Positions 8,631 to 16,709 of a stretch of DNA of 43,686 bases are shown piece after piece. Under the pieces are notes generated by a model. The model did no database searches, was not told where the DNA came from, and saw only the letters and a program-made list of their open reading frames with translations. Made by a program: the position numbers and the translations under genes. Positions within the stretch are counted from its first letter, which is position 1, and each line of letters starts with the position of its first letter. The stretch is taken from the NCBI GenBank assembly GCA_900318205.1, contig ONJS01000035.1, positions 1 through 43,686 of the forward strand, in the 5' to 3' direction. The DNA comes from an uncultured Prevotellaceae bacterium (GTDB taxonomy: Bacteria > Bacteroidota > Bacteroidia > Bacteroidales > Muribaculaceae).

Positions 8631-10359
8631 CGTCGTGCAGTTTTATAGCCTTCACCATAAGTTGCACCGAGGAGTTCATGCGATGCCTGGTCTCCTCGAT
8701 CGTATAGCAGATGTCAATGGCCTTGCCTGCTTTGAGCGCATCGTTGAACTGTGCCAGTCCAAAAGCAATGGCGTTGTTCACCTTGTTGCCCTCCTCGTCC
8801 ACGAGGTCAAGCTTGATGTGCTCCATCTTCTTGCCCACGACCTTGCTTGTACCCTGGTCAAAGACCTTGCGGGTGACAAAGACAGGCTTTCCGTTGCCCG
8901 GTCCATAAGGATTGAGCATACGCAGGTAGCGCAACAATGCGCCATTGATGTCGCTGAACTTGATTTCACAGTCGATATCCATGGCCGGGGTGACTTGCTC
9001 GTCCTCGATGTGGCTCTCGACGTATTCGGTCAAGCGGCGACGGAACTCGGGAATGTTCTCCTCCTTGATGGAGAGACCGACGGCATTGGTGTGGCCGCCA
9101 AAGGTCTCCAGCAGGTCACGGCACGACTTGATAGCGGTATAGACGTCAAAGCCACGCACCGAACGGGACGAACCAGTGGCAACGCCGTCGGAATAATAGG
9201 TGAGAACCACCGACGGGCGGAAGTAAAGCTCTGCCAGCCTTGCTGCCACGATGCCAATGACACCCTTGTGCCAGTTGCGGTCGTAGATAACGATGGGTTT
9301 CTTGCCGTCAAGCACCTGAGCATGACGATCAATAATCTCGTTGGCCTCGACAGTCACCTGGCTGTCCAGTTCCTTGCGGTTGCTGTTATACTGGTCAATG
9401 CGCTTGGAAATCTCCATCGCACTCTGCATGTTGCGGCTCACCAGCAGCTCAACAGACTCCTGTCCCGACTCCATGCGGCCCGAAGCGTTGATGCGCGGTC
9501 CGATCTTGAAGATAATGTCGTTGATGGTCAAGTCATGACGATTCAGTCCACAGGTGCGGATGATACTGCGCAGGCCCACATTAGGATTGTTGTTGAGACG
9601 GCGCAGGCCGTAGAACATCATCACCCTGTTCTCGCCCGTAAGCGGAACAATGTCGGCAGCGATGCTCACGGCAACAAGGTCCAACATGGCCTCCAGATTA
9701 TACATCGTCCCCAGGCCGTTGCTCTTGGAGAACGCCTGCATGAACTTGAAACCGACGCCACATCCCGACAAGCCCTTGTAGGGATAGGTGTCATCAACGA
9801 GTTTGGGATTAAGGATTGCCGCGGCATCGGGCAGCTCATCGTCCGGGACATGGTGGTCACACACGATGAATTCTATGCCCTTCTCCTTGGCATACGCGAT
9901 TTCGTCGATTGCCTTGATACCACAATCGAGCACAATAACCAATTTCACCCCAATCGATTCTGCATAGTCGATGCTTTGCAGTGAGATGCCATATCCGTCG
10001 TCATCGCGCGTCGGGATATAGTAAACCAGATTGGAGTAAATGTTCTGAAGATACTTATACACGAGCGCTACGGCAGTGGTACCATCCACGTCGTAATCCC
10101 CGTAAATCATGATCTTCTCTTTTGCCCCTAACGCCTGGTTGAGCCTTGCCACTGCCTTGTCCATGTTCTTCATCAAGAACGGATCGTGCAGCTGTTGCAG
10201 CGACGGGTAGAGGAAGTCGTGGACATCTTCCGCGGTCTTCAATCCCCTGAGCACCAACAGCCGAGCGATGGCGGGACAGTTGGGGAACTGGGCCGCCAAC
10301 TGCTCCTGGGCAATGCGTTCGTCGGATGTTAGAGGTAAGTAATTCCATTTACTTATCAT
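8602..10359 (-). CDS. recJ: Single-stranded-DNA-specific exonuclease RecJ
   Basis: A 5'-3' single-strand exonuclease of the DHH phosphoesterase superfamily, acting in recombination and mismatch repair. Its 585 residues are normal for the family. Metal-binding motifs are DYDVDG at 88-93, LDCGIKAID at about 144-152 and CDHH ending at 170, followed by a glycine-rich DHHA1 motif (GGHTNAVGLS) and a C-terminal OB-fold-like domain. It is the first gene of the recJ-recQ operon. The upstream region 10360-10540 would form an unusually long leader if the TACTTTTG box at 10532-10539 is the promoter. Confidence 0.95.
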   Translation of the reverse strand: MISKWNYLPLTSDERIAQEQLAAQFPNCPAIARLLVLRGLKTAEDVHDFLYPSLQQLHDPFLMKNMDKAVARLNQALGAKEKIMIYGDYDVDGTTAVALVYKYLQNIYSNLVYYIPTRDDDGYGISLQSIDYAESIGVKLVIVLDCGIKAIDEIAYAKEKGIEFIVCDHHVPDDELPDAAAILNPKLVDDTYPYKGLSGCGVGFKFMQAFSKSNGLGTMYNLEAMLDLVAVSIAADIVPLTGENRVMMFYGLRRLNNNPNVGLRSIIRTCGLNRHDLTINDIIFKIGPRINASGRMESGQESVELLVSRNMQSAMEISKRIDQYNSNRKELDSQVTVEANEIIDRHAQVLDGKKPIVIYDRNWHKGVIGIVAARLAELYFRPSVVLTYYSDGVATGSSRSVRGFDVYTAIKSCRDLLETFGGHTNAVGLSIKEENIPEFRRRLTEYVESHIEDEQVTPAMDIDCEIKFSDINGALLRYLRMLNPYGPGNGKPVFVTRKVFDQGTSKVVGKKMEHIKLDLVDEEGNKVNNAIAFGLAQFNDALKAGKAIDICYTIEETRHRMNSSVQLMVKAIKLHDDAESIQADS

Positions 10360-10772
10360 TTATGTTTATTTTTTAATATGCAATAACAGGGGCTCATTGC
10401 CGCGGAGCGATGAGCGAGTGGAGATATGGATATTTATCTTACTGGGGACCAATTAGTTGAGATGCCGGTTTTCAAGAAGCCCCATCGATAGGATGCCACC
10501 AGCAGCCTCTAATCCCCTCGTTTCAGTGCCACAAAAGTACTGCAAAAGGCAGATTTTTCAAAATAAAGCAGCAACTATTTCACGTTCGTCACGAGTTTTT
10601 ATAGAAATTTAACAACCTAAAATGACATCAGTCCTGTTTTTCAGTGCTTTCCAAGATAGACTTTATTTAAAGAATCACTTTATATTTATCATTTTAATCA
10701 TTTGATTATAAATATTTTTATTAAATAACTTGTGATAAAGAGCAAACCAGCACACGCTGTAGGGGTACAGAC
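10360..10772. other. Intergenic region: possible long recJ leader and AT-rich stretch
   Basis: No gene was found here. On the minus strand a -7-like box (TACTTTTG) at 10532-10539 would start a ~170-nt leader for recJ. That leader contains an imperfect hairpin (GCTCATTGC at 10392-10400 with GCGATGAGC at 10407-10415) and a possible long-range pairing of GGGG...TTAG (10444-10456) with CTAATCCCC (10509-10517). From about 10600 to 10745 the DNA is very AT-rich with no recognisable signal. Confidence 0.4.
10532..10539 (-). promoter_or_regulatory. Predicted promoter (-7 box) of recJ-recQ
   Basis: TACTTTTG on the minus strand fits TAnnTTTG. It lies 173 bp before the recJ start, so the leader would be long. 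No nearer box was found. Confidence 0.4.
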
Positions 10773-10807
10773 AAAAAAATCACCGACCGGATGACCCAGT
10801 CGGTGAT
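10773..10807 (-). terminator. Terminator of tRNA-Cys
   Basis: ATCACCGAC (10779-10787) pairs with GTCGGTGAT (10799-10807), with a run of A at 10773-10779 that is a T run on the minus strand, just downstream of the tRNA. Confidence 0.85.
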
Positions 10808-10813
10808 CAATTC

Positions 10814-10888
10814 TGGAGGTCGCTAGCGGACTCGAACCGCTGTGCCCGGTTTTGCAGACCGGTGACTAAACCACTCATCCAAGCGACC
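10814..10888 (-). tRNA. tRNA-Cys (anticodon GCA)
   Basis: Cloverleaf on the minus strand: acceptor GGTCGCT/AGCGACC, discriminator T, encoded CCA, T-arm GGTTCGAGTCC, anticodon loop CTGCAAA with GCA at 10853-10855. A promoter box (minus TAATTTTG, 10906-10913) and a terminator flank it, so it can be transcribed on its own. Confidence 0.95.
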
Positions 10889-10905
10889 CTTCGTGAATAG
10901 CGGTG

Positions 10906-10913
10906 CAAAATTA
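10906..10913 (-). promoter_or_regulatory. Predicted promoter of tRNA-Cys
   Basis: Minus-strand TAATTTTG ending 17 bp before the tRNA. It overlaps the stop codon of the small membrane protein gene upstream. Confidence 0.6.
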
Positions 10914-11123
10914 CTGCGGATTTTTGACCTGTGCAACTTTATCGGCACATTTTTTTGCTGAATTTTTCTCAGGCTTCTGGCATACATCCTTCAATTTACA
11001 TGCTGCACAGGCAGTTAGCGCAGATTTCCGGCTGTTCGCCGCCCGCACGATTGAACGCACTGTAGCCGCCACAGCAAGGGCTACAATCAGTCCAGCAAGG
11101 ATATATTGAACCAGATCACTCAT
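10911..11123 (-). CDS. Small single-pass membrane protein with a cysteine cluster
   Basis: A 70-residue protein. Residues ~5-27 form one hydrophobic helix (VQYILAGLIVALAVAATV). The cytoplasm-like tail holds four cysteines in the pattern CAAC, K-L-K-D-V-C, then KKC among many lysines. It starts 10 bp after the topB stop and reads the same way, so it is likely the last gene of a mazG-topB transcript. The arrangement of one helix plus a short Cys-rich tail recalls the FeoB-associated Cys-rich membrane proteins, but no feoB is present, so this is only a resemblance. The cysteines could bind a metal. The function is not known. Confidence 0.65.
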   Translation of the reverse strand: MSDLVQYILAGLIVALAVAATVRSIVRAANSRKSALTACAACKLKDVCQKPEKNSAKKCADKVAQVKNPQ

Positions 11124-11133
11124 CTGTCATACA

Positions 11134-13212
11134 TTATTTATCCTTGAAATTCTTCTTTACCAACCTGGACAGCTTTGCCGGTGTCAGGTCGGCAGGATAC
11201 TCGGTGAAAGGCAGCACAGTGTGGCAGCCGTTCATGTACTCACTGCAGCCGAATGCCGTTTTCCCTTTGACGAGATGCCCCTTGCCACAGACCGGGCAAG
11301 GTATTTCCTCAATGCTCTTCAGCCTCGGCGCACGCGGCTTCTTGGCCTTTTCTTCCCCACCCGACGGAGCCTTGGGCTTGGAAGGCTTGCCTTGCTCTAC
11401 AGCGATGCTTCCACTGTTGTTGTCGCGCAACACATTGAGTACGATCTCACCAATCATTTTCTTGAGTTCATCAATGAACTGGGCGGCACTATATTCACCT
11501 CGTTCTATTTCACGCAACTTTTTCTCCCACAAACCCGTAAGCGATGCACTTTTAAGTAATGGTTCATGGATTGTATCTATCAGTTGGATACCAGCCAGGG
11601 TGGGCATAATGCTCTTGCGCTCCTTGCGGATATAGCGGCGCTTGAACAGCGTCTCGATGATGGCGGCACGCGTTGAGGGACGACCGATACCGTTCTCCTT
11701 CATCGCGTCGCGCAGCTCCTCGTCATCAACGGTCTTTCCTGCAGTTTCCATTGCGCGCAACAGCGTGCCTTCGGTATAGGGCTTGGGAGGTTGAGTCGTG
11801 CGTTTTAAAATCGACGGCTCATGCGGTCCGCTCTCCCCTTTCTCGAAGTGCGGCATTACGCCATTGTCCTCATCATCAGCCTTTTCCTTGCTGTCATCAT
11901 CGACATTTTTATCACCCGGCTTGTTGAACAGGTCACGCCAACCGGGCTTGAGAATCTCCTTGCCCGTCGCCTTGAAACCATACTCGCCCACTTGTGCTAA
12001 TACGGTGGTCGTATTAAACTCACAGTCAGGATAAAACGCCGCAATAAAGCGCATGGCAATCAAGTGATACACGCGCTTCTCATCGGGTGTCATTGCCACC
12101 GTCGCAGGATTGACATTGGTGGGGATAATGGCATGATGGTCAGTGACTTTACTGTTGTCAAACACCTTCTTGGTCTTGGGCAGCTTGGGCAGCGACAGCA
12201 AGGGAGCCGTCAAGTTGGCATAGGGCACCATAGCCTGCAGGATGCCAGGCACTTGCGGGTAGATGTCATCATTCAGGAAAGTCGTGTCCACACGGGGATA
12301 GGTTGTCGCCTTTTTCTCATAGAGGGACTGAATGGTCTTGAGCGCCTCATCGGCCGACATGCCGAACTTCTTATTGCACTCCACCTGAAGGCTTGTCAAG
12401 TCAAACAGGCGCGGTGGTGCCTCACGACCCTTCTTGGTTTCAACCGACGTCACCTCAAACGGTAACAGCTTGATATTCTCAACGATAGCACTTGCCTCGC
12501 CCTCGGTTTTAAAGCGCCCGCGAGTGCTGTTGAAGGTCACGCCGCGGTACTTGGTCTTGAGCTCCCAGTAATCCTCGGGCACGAAATTCTCAATTTCGCG
12601 GTATCGGGCCACAATCATGGCGAGCGTAGGCGTCTGGACACGGCCTACCGAGAGCACATCGCGCGAGCGCGAATACTTTAAGGTATAAAGGCGCGTGGCA
12701 TTCATCCCCAGCACCCAGTCACCGATGGCACGAGAGAGGCCCGCAAAATACAGATTATCAAAGTCTTTGGCATCCTTGAGCTGCTCAAAACCCTTGCGGA
12801 TGCTCTCGTCGGTCAACGACGAGATCCACAGGCGCTTGACGGGTTTATCACACCCAGCCTTCTGATACACCCAACGCTGAATCAATTCACCTTCTTGGCC
12901 GGCATCACCGCAGTTGATGACCTCTTCGGCACTGGAAATCAAGTTCTGGATGACGTTAAACTGCTTCTTGATGCCCTCATCATCCTTCAGTTTGATGCCA
13001 AACCGAGGCGGGATCATGGGCAACTGTCCCAGACTCCACCACTTCCACTGGTCGGTGTAGTCATTAGGCTCCTTGAGTTCGCACAAGTGACCGAAAGTCC
13101 ACGTCACCTGATAGCCATTGCCCTCAAAGTAGCCTTCGTGCCTGTCATTGGCACCAAGCAATCGGGCAATGTCACGTGCCACACTGGGTTTCTCGGTTAC
13201 GCAAACTTTCAT
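11134..13212 (-). CDS. topB: DNA topoisomerase III (type IA)
   Basis: Cuts and rejoins single strands to relax or decatenate DNA, often in partnership with a RecQ-family helicase, which is encoded nearby here. In 692 residues the Toprim domain starts VCVTEKPSVARDIARLL and carries the acidic motif GDAGQEGELI. LSVGRVQTPTLAMIV follows. The catalytic tyrosine is in TYPRVDT, at about residue 305. A C-terminal zinc-ribbon (CPVCGKGHLV and then C residues in a GCSEYMNGCH pattern) closes the protein after a lysine/proline-rich linker. The GDAGQEGE variant in place of DPDREGE is common in Bacteroidetes TopB proteins. It lies 62 bp downstream of mazG on the same strand, with an AT-rich hairpin in between. 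Confidence 0.95.
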   Translation of the reverse strand: MKVCVTEKPSVARDIARLLGANDRHEGYFEGNGYQVTWTFGHLCELKEPNDYTDQWKWWSLGQLPMIPPRFGIKLKDDEGIKKQFNVIQNLISSAEEVINCGDAGQEGELIQRWVYQKAGCDKPVKRLWISSLTDESIRKGFEQLKDAKDFDNLYFAGLSRAIGDWVLGMNATRLYTLKYSRSRDVLSVGRVQTPTLAMIVARYREIENFVPEDYWELKTKYRGVTFNSTRGRFKTEGEASAIVENIKLLPFEVTSVETKKGREAPPRLFDLTSLQVECNKKFGMSADEALKTIQSLYEKKATTYPRVDTTFLNDDIYPQVPGILQAMVPYANLTAPLLSLPKLPKTKKVFDNSKVTDHHAIIPTNVNPATVAMTPDEKRVYHLIAMRFIAAFYPDCEFNTTTVLAQVGEYGFKATGKEILKPGWRDLFNKPGDKNVDDDSKEKADDEDNGVMPHFEKGESGPHEPSILKRTTQPPKPYTEGTLLRAMETAGKTVDDEELRDAMKENGIGRPSTRAAIIETLFKRRYIRKERKSIMPTLAGIQLIDTIHEPLLKSASLTGLWEKKLREIERGEYSAAQFIDELKKMIGEIVLNVLRDNNSGSIAVEQGKPSKPKAPSGGEEKAKKPRAPRLKSIEEIPCPVCGKGHLVKGKTAFGCSEYMNGCHTVLPFTEYPADLTPAKLSRLVKKNFKDK

Positions 13213-13240
13213 TATTGTTTATATTTAATTACTAGTTGGT

Positions 13241-13277
13241 TAAATATCTAAATGTAAAGTGATAATTTAGATATTTA
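13241..13277. repeat. Perfect AT-rich inverted repeat between mazG and topB
   Basis: TAAATATCTAAA (13241-13252) and TTTAGATATTTA (13266-13277) are exact reverse complements with a 13-nt loop. The right arm ends in the mazG stop codon. There is no T run, so it may be an mRNA processing or stability element between the genes rather than a terminator. Confidence 0.7.
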
Positions 13278-14072
13278 CTCACCCAGATGAAGCCCCTTTG
13301 CCTCGTTCCAGAGGTCGTCCATCTCGGCGAGCGTCAACTCGTTGACATGACGGCCCTGCTCGTTGGCCTTCTGCTCGATGTAGTTAAACCGGGCGATAAA
13401 TTTGCGGTTGGTGCGCTCCAGGGCATTGTCGGGGCGAACGCCATAAAGACGGGCTGCATTGACAAGAGAGAAAAACAGGTCACCGAACTCCTTCTCACGG
13501 TCCACAGCATTGTCATTCTTCAACTCGGCCTCCACTTCACCGAACTCCTCACGCACCTTGTCCCAAACGTCTTCCTTCTGCTGCCAGTCAAAGCCCACAT
13601 TGGCGGCCTTCTCCTGGACACGTTCGGCCTTAATGAGCGACGGCAGGCTGCGAGGCACTCCACTGAGTACCATCTTGTTACCATCTTTTTCGCTCATCTT
13701 GATCAATTCCCAATTCTTGAGTACTTGGGCGGCAGTATCGGCCTTCTCATCACCGAAAACGTGGGGATGGCGGAAGATAAGTTTCTCGCACAGAGCGTCG
13801 CAGACGTCGGCGATGTCAAATTTGCCCTTCTCGTCGCCGATTTTGGCATAAAAGACAATGTGCAACAGCACATCGCCCAGTTCCTTACGGATTTTATCGT
13901 CGTCCTCGCCCATGATGGCGTCAGCGAGTTCCATGGTTTCCTCAATGGTGTTGGGACGCAGGCTCTCATTGGTCTGCTTGCGGTCCCACGGGCACTTCAC
14001 ACGCAGCTCGTCCAGGATGTCGAGCAGGCGTCCAAAGGCCTCCAGTTTCTTCTCTCTGGTGTTGTTAGGCAT
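13275..14072 (-). CDS. mazG: Nucleoside triphosphate pyrophosphohydrolase MazG
   Basis: Hydrolyses (d)NTPs to NMP and pyrophosphate and so sanitises the nucleotide pool. The 265-residue length is that of full-length two-domain MazG. The N-terminal half has the metal-binding helix pair EETMEL (44-49) and KELGDVLLH (from 63). The second half repeats the fold (AERVQEKAANVGFDW, REEFGEVEAEL, EFGDLFFSLVN). A minus-strand TAATTTTG box at 14106-14113 gives a ~30-nt leader. It faces away from the sialidase-like gene, with the two promoters only about 21 bp apart. Confidence 0.93.
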   Translation of the reverse strand: MPNNTREKKLEAFGRLLDILDELRVKCPWDRKQTNESLRPNTIEETMELADAIMGEDDDKIRKELGDVLLHIVFYAKIGDEKGKFDIADVCDALCEKLIFRHPHVFGDEKADTAAQVLKNWELIKMSEKDGNKMVLSGVPRSLPSLIKAERVQEKAANVGFDWQQKEDVWDKVREEFGEVEAELKNDNAVDREKEFGDLFFSLVNAARLYGVRPDNALERTNRKFIARFNYIEQKANEQGRHVNELTLAEMDDLWNEAKGLHLGE

Positions 14073-14105
14073 GATTATAGCGCTTTTTTAATTGTTTTTG
14101 AGCCA

Positions 14106-14113
14106 CAAAATTA
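14106..14113 (-). promoter_or_regulatory. Predicted promoter of mazG
   Basis: Minus-strand TAATTTTG 33 bp before the mazG start, back to back with the plus-strand box at 14135-14142. Confidence 0.55.
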
Positions 14114-14134
14114 GTCATTTTTTTGTAAATGTAG

Positions 14135-14142
14135 TAATTTTG
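14135..14142 (+). promoter_or_regulatory. Predicted promoter of the sialidase-like gene, next to the start codon
   Basis: TAATTTTG ends only 4 bp before the ATG at 14147. Transcription would begin at or very near the start codon, so the mRNA would be nearly leaderless. Confidence 0.5.
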
Positions 14143-14146
14143 CTGC

Positions 14147-15208
14147 ATGAGTAAAATCAAACTGCTACTAATATGTTTGGCACTGGCCGTGAGTGGAAGC
14201 CTCAAGGCGCAGATCCTGTGCAAGGAATTTATCTATGAGCCCAAAGCGTTCCCGTCATGTCACGCCTCGACCATCGCGTGCCTGCAGAACGGCGACCTGG
14301 TGACAGCCTTTTTCGGCGGATCCTATGAGGGCTGTCCCGACGTGTGTATCTGGGTATGCCGTAAGACCGTGGGCAGTGACCACTGGACCGAGCCGGCTAT
14401 GGCAGCTGACGGCGTCATCAACGACACCCTGCGCAAGGCGTGCTATAATCCCGTGCTATATCAAATGCCGGACGGCGAGTTGTGGCTTTTCTTCAAAATC
14501 GGCTCCTGTGTAGCAGACTGGAGCGGATGGCTGACCCGCTCTAATGACAATGGCAAAACCTGGAGCCCTCGCGAACCGTTGCCCGATGGCTTTCTAGGAC
14601 CCATCAAGAACAAACCCGAGCTCATCGGCAACCGCCTTGTGTGCCCTTCCAGCACCGAGAATGACGGATGGAAAATCCATTTTGAGATTTACGACCTCAC
14701 CACCCGCCAGTGGCACAAGACTCCAGCTATAGAAGCAGCACTGGCTCACTCGTTGCAAAGTCCCGGCACCATAGCCCCCATCGGCGCCATCCAGCCCTCT
14801 ATCATCCGTCTTGCCGACGGCACCTTGCAGGTGCTGTGCCGCACCCAGAACGGAAAACTTGCCACATCCTATTCTCACGATGAAGGAGAAAGCTGGAGCC
14901 GCGTGGAGCTGACCAACGTGCCCAATAACTGCTCGGGCACCGATGCCGTGACCGTTCATCCCACCTTGCATGCATTGATCTATAACCCCGTGGAATCCAT
15001 CCTGGGCGACTACCGCGACCCCCGCACGCCCATCGATGTTGCCACCAGCATGGACGGCATCTACTGGAACAAGCTCGTTACCCTCGACCACGAGCCCGGC
15101 AGCGAGTTCTCCTACCCTGCCGTCGTCGTCGACCCCCGCGACAGCACCCTGCACATCACCTATACCTGGAAACGCCAGCGCATTGTCTATGCCCATGTAA
15201 AGCCTTGA
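14147..15208 (+). CDS. Secreted BNR-repeat sialidase-like protein
   Basis: A 353-residue exported protein (signal peptide to about residue 21, ending LKA) with the six-bladed sialidase-like propeller. Asp-box motifs are seen at about 131-139 (SNDNGKTWS) and 242-250 (SHDEGESWS), with a degenerate one near 301 (SMDGIYWN). The N-terminal part (PSCHASTIACLQNGDLVTAF, then GGSYEGCPDVCIWV) matches the BNR_2 sialidase-like family common in Bacteroidetes. The FRIP motif of classical bacterial sialidases, which carries a catalytic arginine, is not seen. Sialic acid may therefore not be the substrate, and another glycan-active role is possible. It has its own promoter and no clear terminator; the porin downstream has a separate promoter. 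Confidence 0.8.
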   Translation: MSKIKLLLICLALAVSGSLKAQILCKEFIYEPKAFPSCHASTIACLQNGDLVTAFFGGSYEGCPDVCIWVCRKTVGSDHWTEPAMAADGVINDTLRKACYNPVLYQMPDGELWLFFKIGSCVADWSGWLTRSNDNGKTWSPREPLPDGFLGPIKNKPELIGNRLVCPSSTENDGWKIHFEIYDLTTRQWHKTPAIEAALAHSLQSPGTIAPIGAIQPSIIRLADGTLQVLCRTQNGKLATSYSHDEGESWSRVELTNVPNNCSGTDAVTVHPTLHALIYNPVESILGDYRDPRTPIDVATSMDGIYWNKLVTLDHEPGSEFSYPAVVVDPRDSTLHITYTWKRQRIVYAHVKP

Positions 15209-15242
15209 AAAGCCACCATTCACTCAAAACAATAAGGTTTTC

Positions 15243-15274
15243 TTTGGTAGAGGCATACTTTTGTTGTAATTTTG
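15243..15274 (+). promoter_or_regulatory. Promoter of the porin gene
   Basis: TTTG at 15243-15246, a 20-bp spacer and TAATTTTG at 15267-15274: a full match to the Bacteroidales consensus. It overlaps a possible TTG start at 15272, which is why the ATG at 15311 is taken as the real start. Confidence 0.8.
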
Positions 15275-15310
15275 CAGCCAATTTTTAAAACAAATATCAA
15301 GAAAACTGCA

Positions 15311-16525
15311 ATGACAAGAAAATCTATGCTGCTTGTCCTGTGTGCTACACTCCTGGGAATCAATGCCATGGCACAGGGCAACAACACCCGCATGGGTGGT
15401 GACGAGACCGATGACACCGAGTCGCTCGCTGAGCGTATCTTCAAGTTAGAAAAGAAGACCGACGCATTTAATTTCCACATCAATTTCGCATCAAGCCTGG
15501 TGGCCGAGGACGCCAACCACGGCGAATGGGACTCAAAATTTGTGTGCCGTGACCTGCGCCTTGACATCAAGGGCGACATCACGCCCAAGGTCTTCTATCG
15601 CATCCGTCACCGCTTCAATAGCAACCAGACCGCCAAAGGTTTGGACCGTTTCGCCAAGGCGACCGATATCATGATGGTGGGCTATCGTCCCAGCAGCAAA
15701 GTGGATATCGCCGCCGGTAAGCTTTGCCAGATATGGGGCGGATTTGAATATGACCAGAACCCCATGGAAATCTACCGCTACAGTGACCTGATTGACATGA
15801 TGGACATCTTTATGGCCGGTGCAATGGTGAGCTACCACCCCGTCCCCACCCAAGAGGTGGCCTTCCAGATGACCAACAGCTATAACGGCTCGTTCACCGA
15901 GGATCTGGGCGAAGACCCGCAGATTGTCACCAATGACCTGCAGAAGCCCGAGAAGCTCGCTCGCAGCCGCGCCCCGTTCACCTATATCCTGAACTGGAAC
16001 GGCAATTTCCTGCAAGACCAGTTGCAGACACGTTGGGCTTGGGGTATCCAGACCCAAGCCAAGCACAAGTACTCACGCATGATCACGTTGGGACAGAGGC
16101 TTAACTTGCCTAATTATCAGCTGTATTTTGACTACTTCGGCGAGTGGGACGACGTGGATCGCCTGCACTATGCCACGAACGACCTGAAGGACATGATTGC
16201 TCCGGGCTCAACCCACCTGGGCAAAGTACACAGCCACACCTTCATCGCCAAGATGAACTGGCAATTCGCCCCCAAGTGGAACCTGATGCTCAAGGGCACC
16301 TACGAGACCACTAGCATCGCCAAGATTGCCGACCTGCACAACTACCGCAAGTCAATCGGCTATCTGGGCAGCATTGAGTACTGGCCGATGCCCAAGAAAC
16401 TGGACTTCCGCGTGTTCCTTGCCTACCTGGGTCACAAGTATGACTTCAACAAGGCGTGCGGCCTTGAGGACTACAACACCAACCGCGTGGAGCTGGGCTT
16501 CATGTACCGCATCAAGTGCTATTAA
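15311..16525 (+). CDS. Outer-membrane porin (O/P family-like)
   Basis: A 404-residue exported beta-barrel protein. The signal peptide (MTRKSMLLVLCATLLG, cleaved after AMA) is followed by a short acidic segment and predicted amphipathic strands alternating aromatic and polar residues (YRIRHRFNSNQTAKGLDRF, YILNWNGNFLQDQLQTRWAW, QLYFDYFGEWDD). It ends RVELGFMYRIKCY; the second-last residue is cysteine, and the usual last residue of a barrel (Phe or Tyr) is present. This fits Bacteroidetes phosphate-selective-porin-like proteins. The substrate is not known. The start was set at 15311 because the upstream in-frame TTG lies in the promoter. Confidence 0.8.
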   Translation: MTRKSMLLVLCATLLGINAMAQGNNTRMGGDETDDTESLAERIFKLEKKTDAFNFHINFASSLVAEDANHGEWDSKFVCRDLRLDIKGDITPKVFYRIRHRFNSNQTAKGLDRFAKATDIMMVGYRPSSKVDIAAGKLCQIWGGFEYDQNPMEIYRYSDLIDMMDIFMAGAMVSYHPVPTQEVAFQMTNSYNGSFTEDLGEDPQIVTNDLQKPEKLARSRAPFTYILNWNGNFLQDQLQTRWAWGIQTQAKHKYSRMITLGQRLNLPNYQLYFDYFGEWDDVDRLHYATNDLKDMIAPGSTHLGKVHSHTFIAKMNWQFAPKWNLMLKGTYETTSIAKIADLHNYRKSIGYLGSIEYWPMPKKLDFRVFLAYLGHKYDFNKACGLEDYNTNRVELGFMYRIKCY

Positions 16526-16584
16526 GGCTCGCCTCAATAGCAGATTAGTGATGAGTGATTAGAGATTAGTGAGATTTTTCTCTG

Positions 16585-16619
16585 GAGCGGCCATTCCTGC
16601 AAAGCAGGGGTGGCCGCTC
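16585..16619. repeat. Two-part hairpin between the porin and lplA
   Basis: GAGCGGCCA (16585-16593) pairs with TGGCCGCTC (16611-16619), enclosing a second hairpin CCTGC-AAA-GCAGG (16596-16608). There is no T run, so it could be a weak terminator or an interspersed repeat. The preceding 16545-16575 carries degenerate GATTAGTGA repeats. Confidence 0.6.
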
Positions 16620-16683
16620 TAGTTAAATCATGGGATTTAATAAATATTTTGATTTATTATTTTATAATGTGAGGAATATGTTC

Positions 16684-16691
16684 TACTTTTG
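16684..16691 (+). promoter_or_regulatory. Predicted promoter of lplA and perhaps the whole gcv cluster
   Basis: TACTTTTG 18 bp before the lplA start. No terminator is seen between lplA and gcvT. Confidence 0.55.
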
Positions 16692-16709
16692 TGGGAAGTT
16701 TAGAAAGAC

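Noticed and set aside
8635-9984. 449-residue ORF antisense to recJ
   Set aside because: Shadow frame opposite a clear RecJ; the length is a by-product of codon bias.
15272-15310. Upstream TTG start for the porin
   Set aside because: The codon lies inside the -7 box of a consensus promoter; the ATG at 15311 is followed directly by a good signal peptide.
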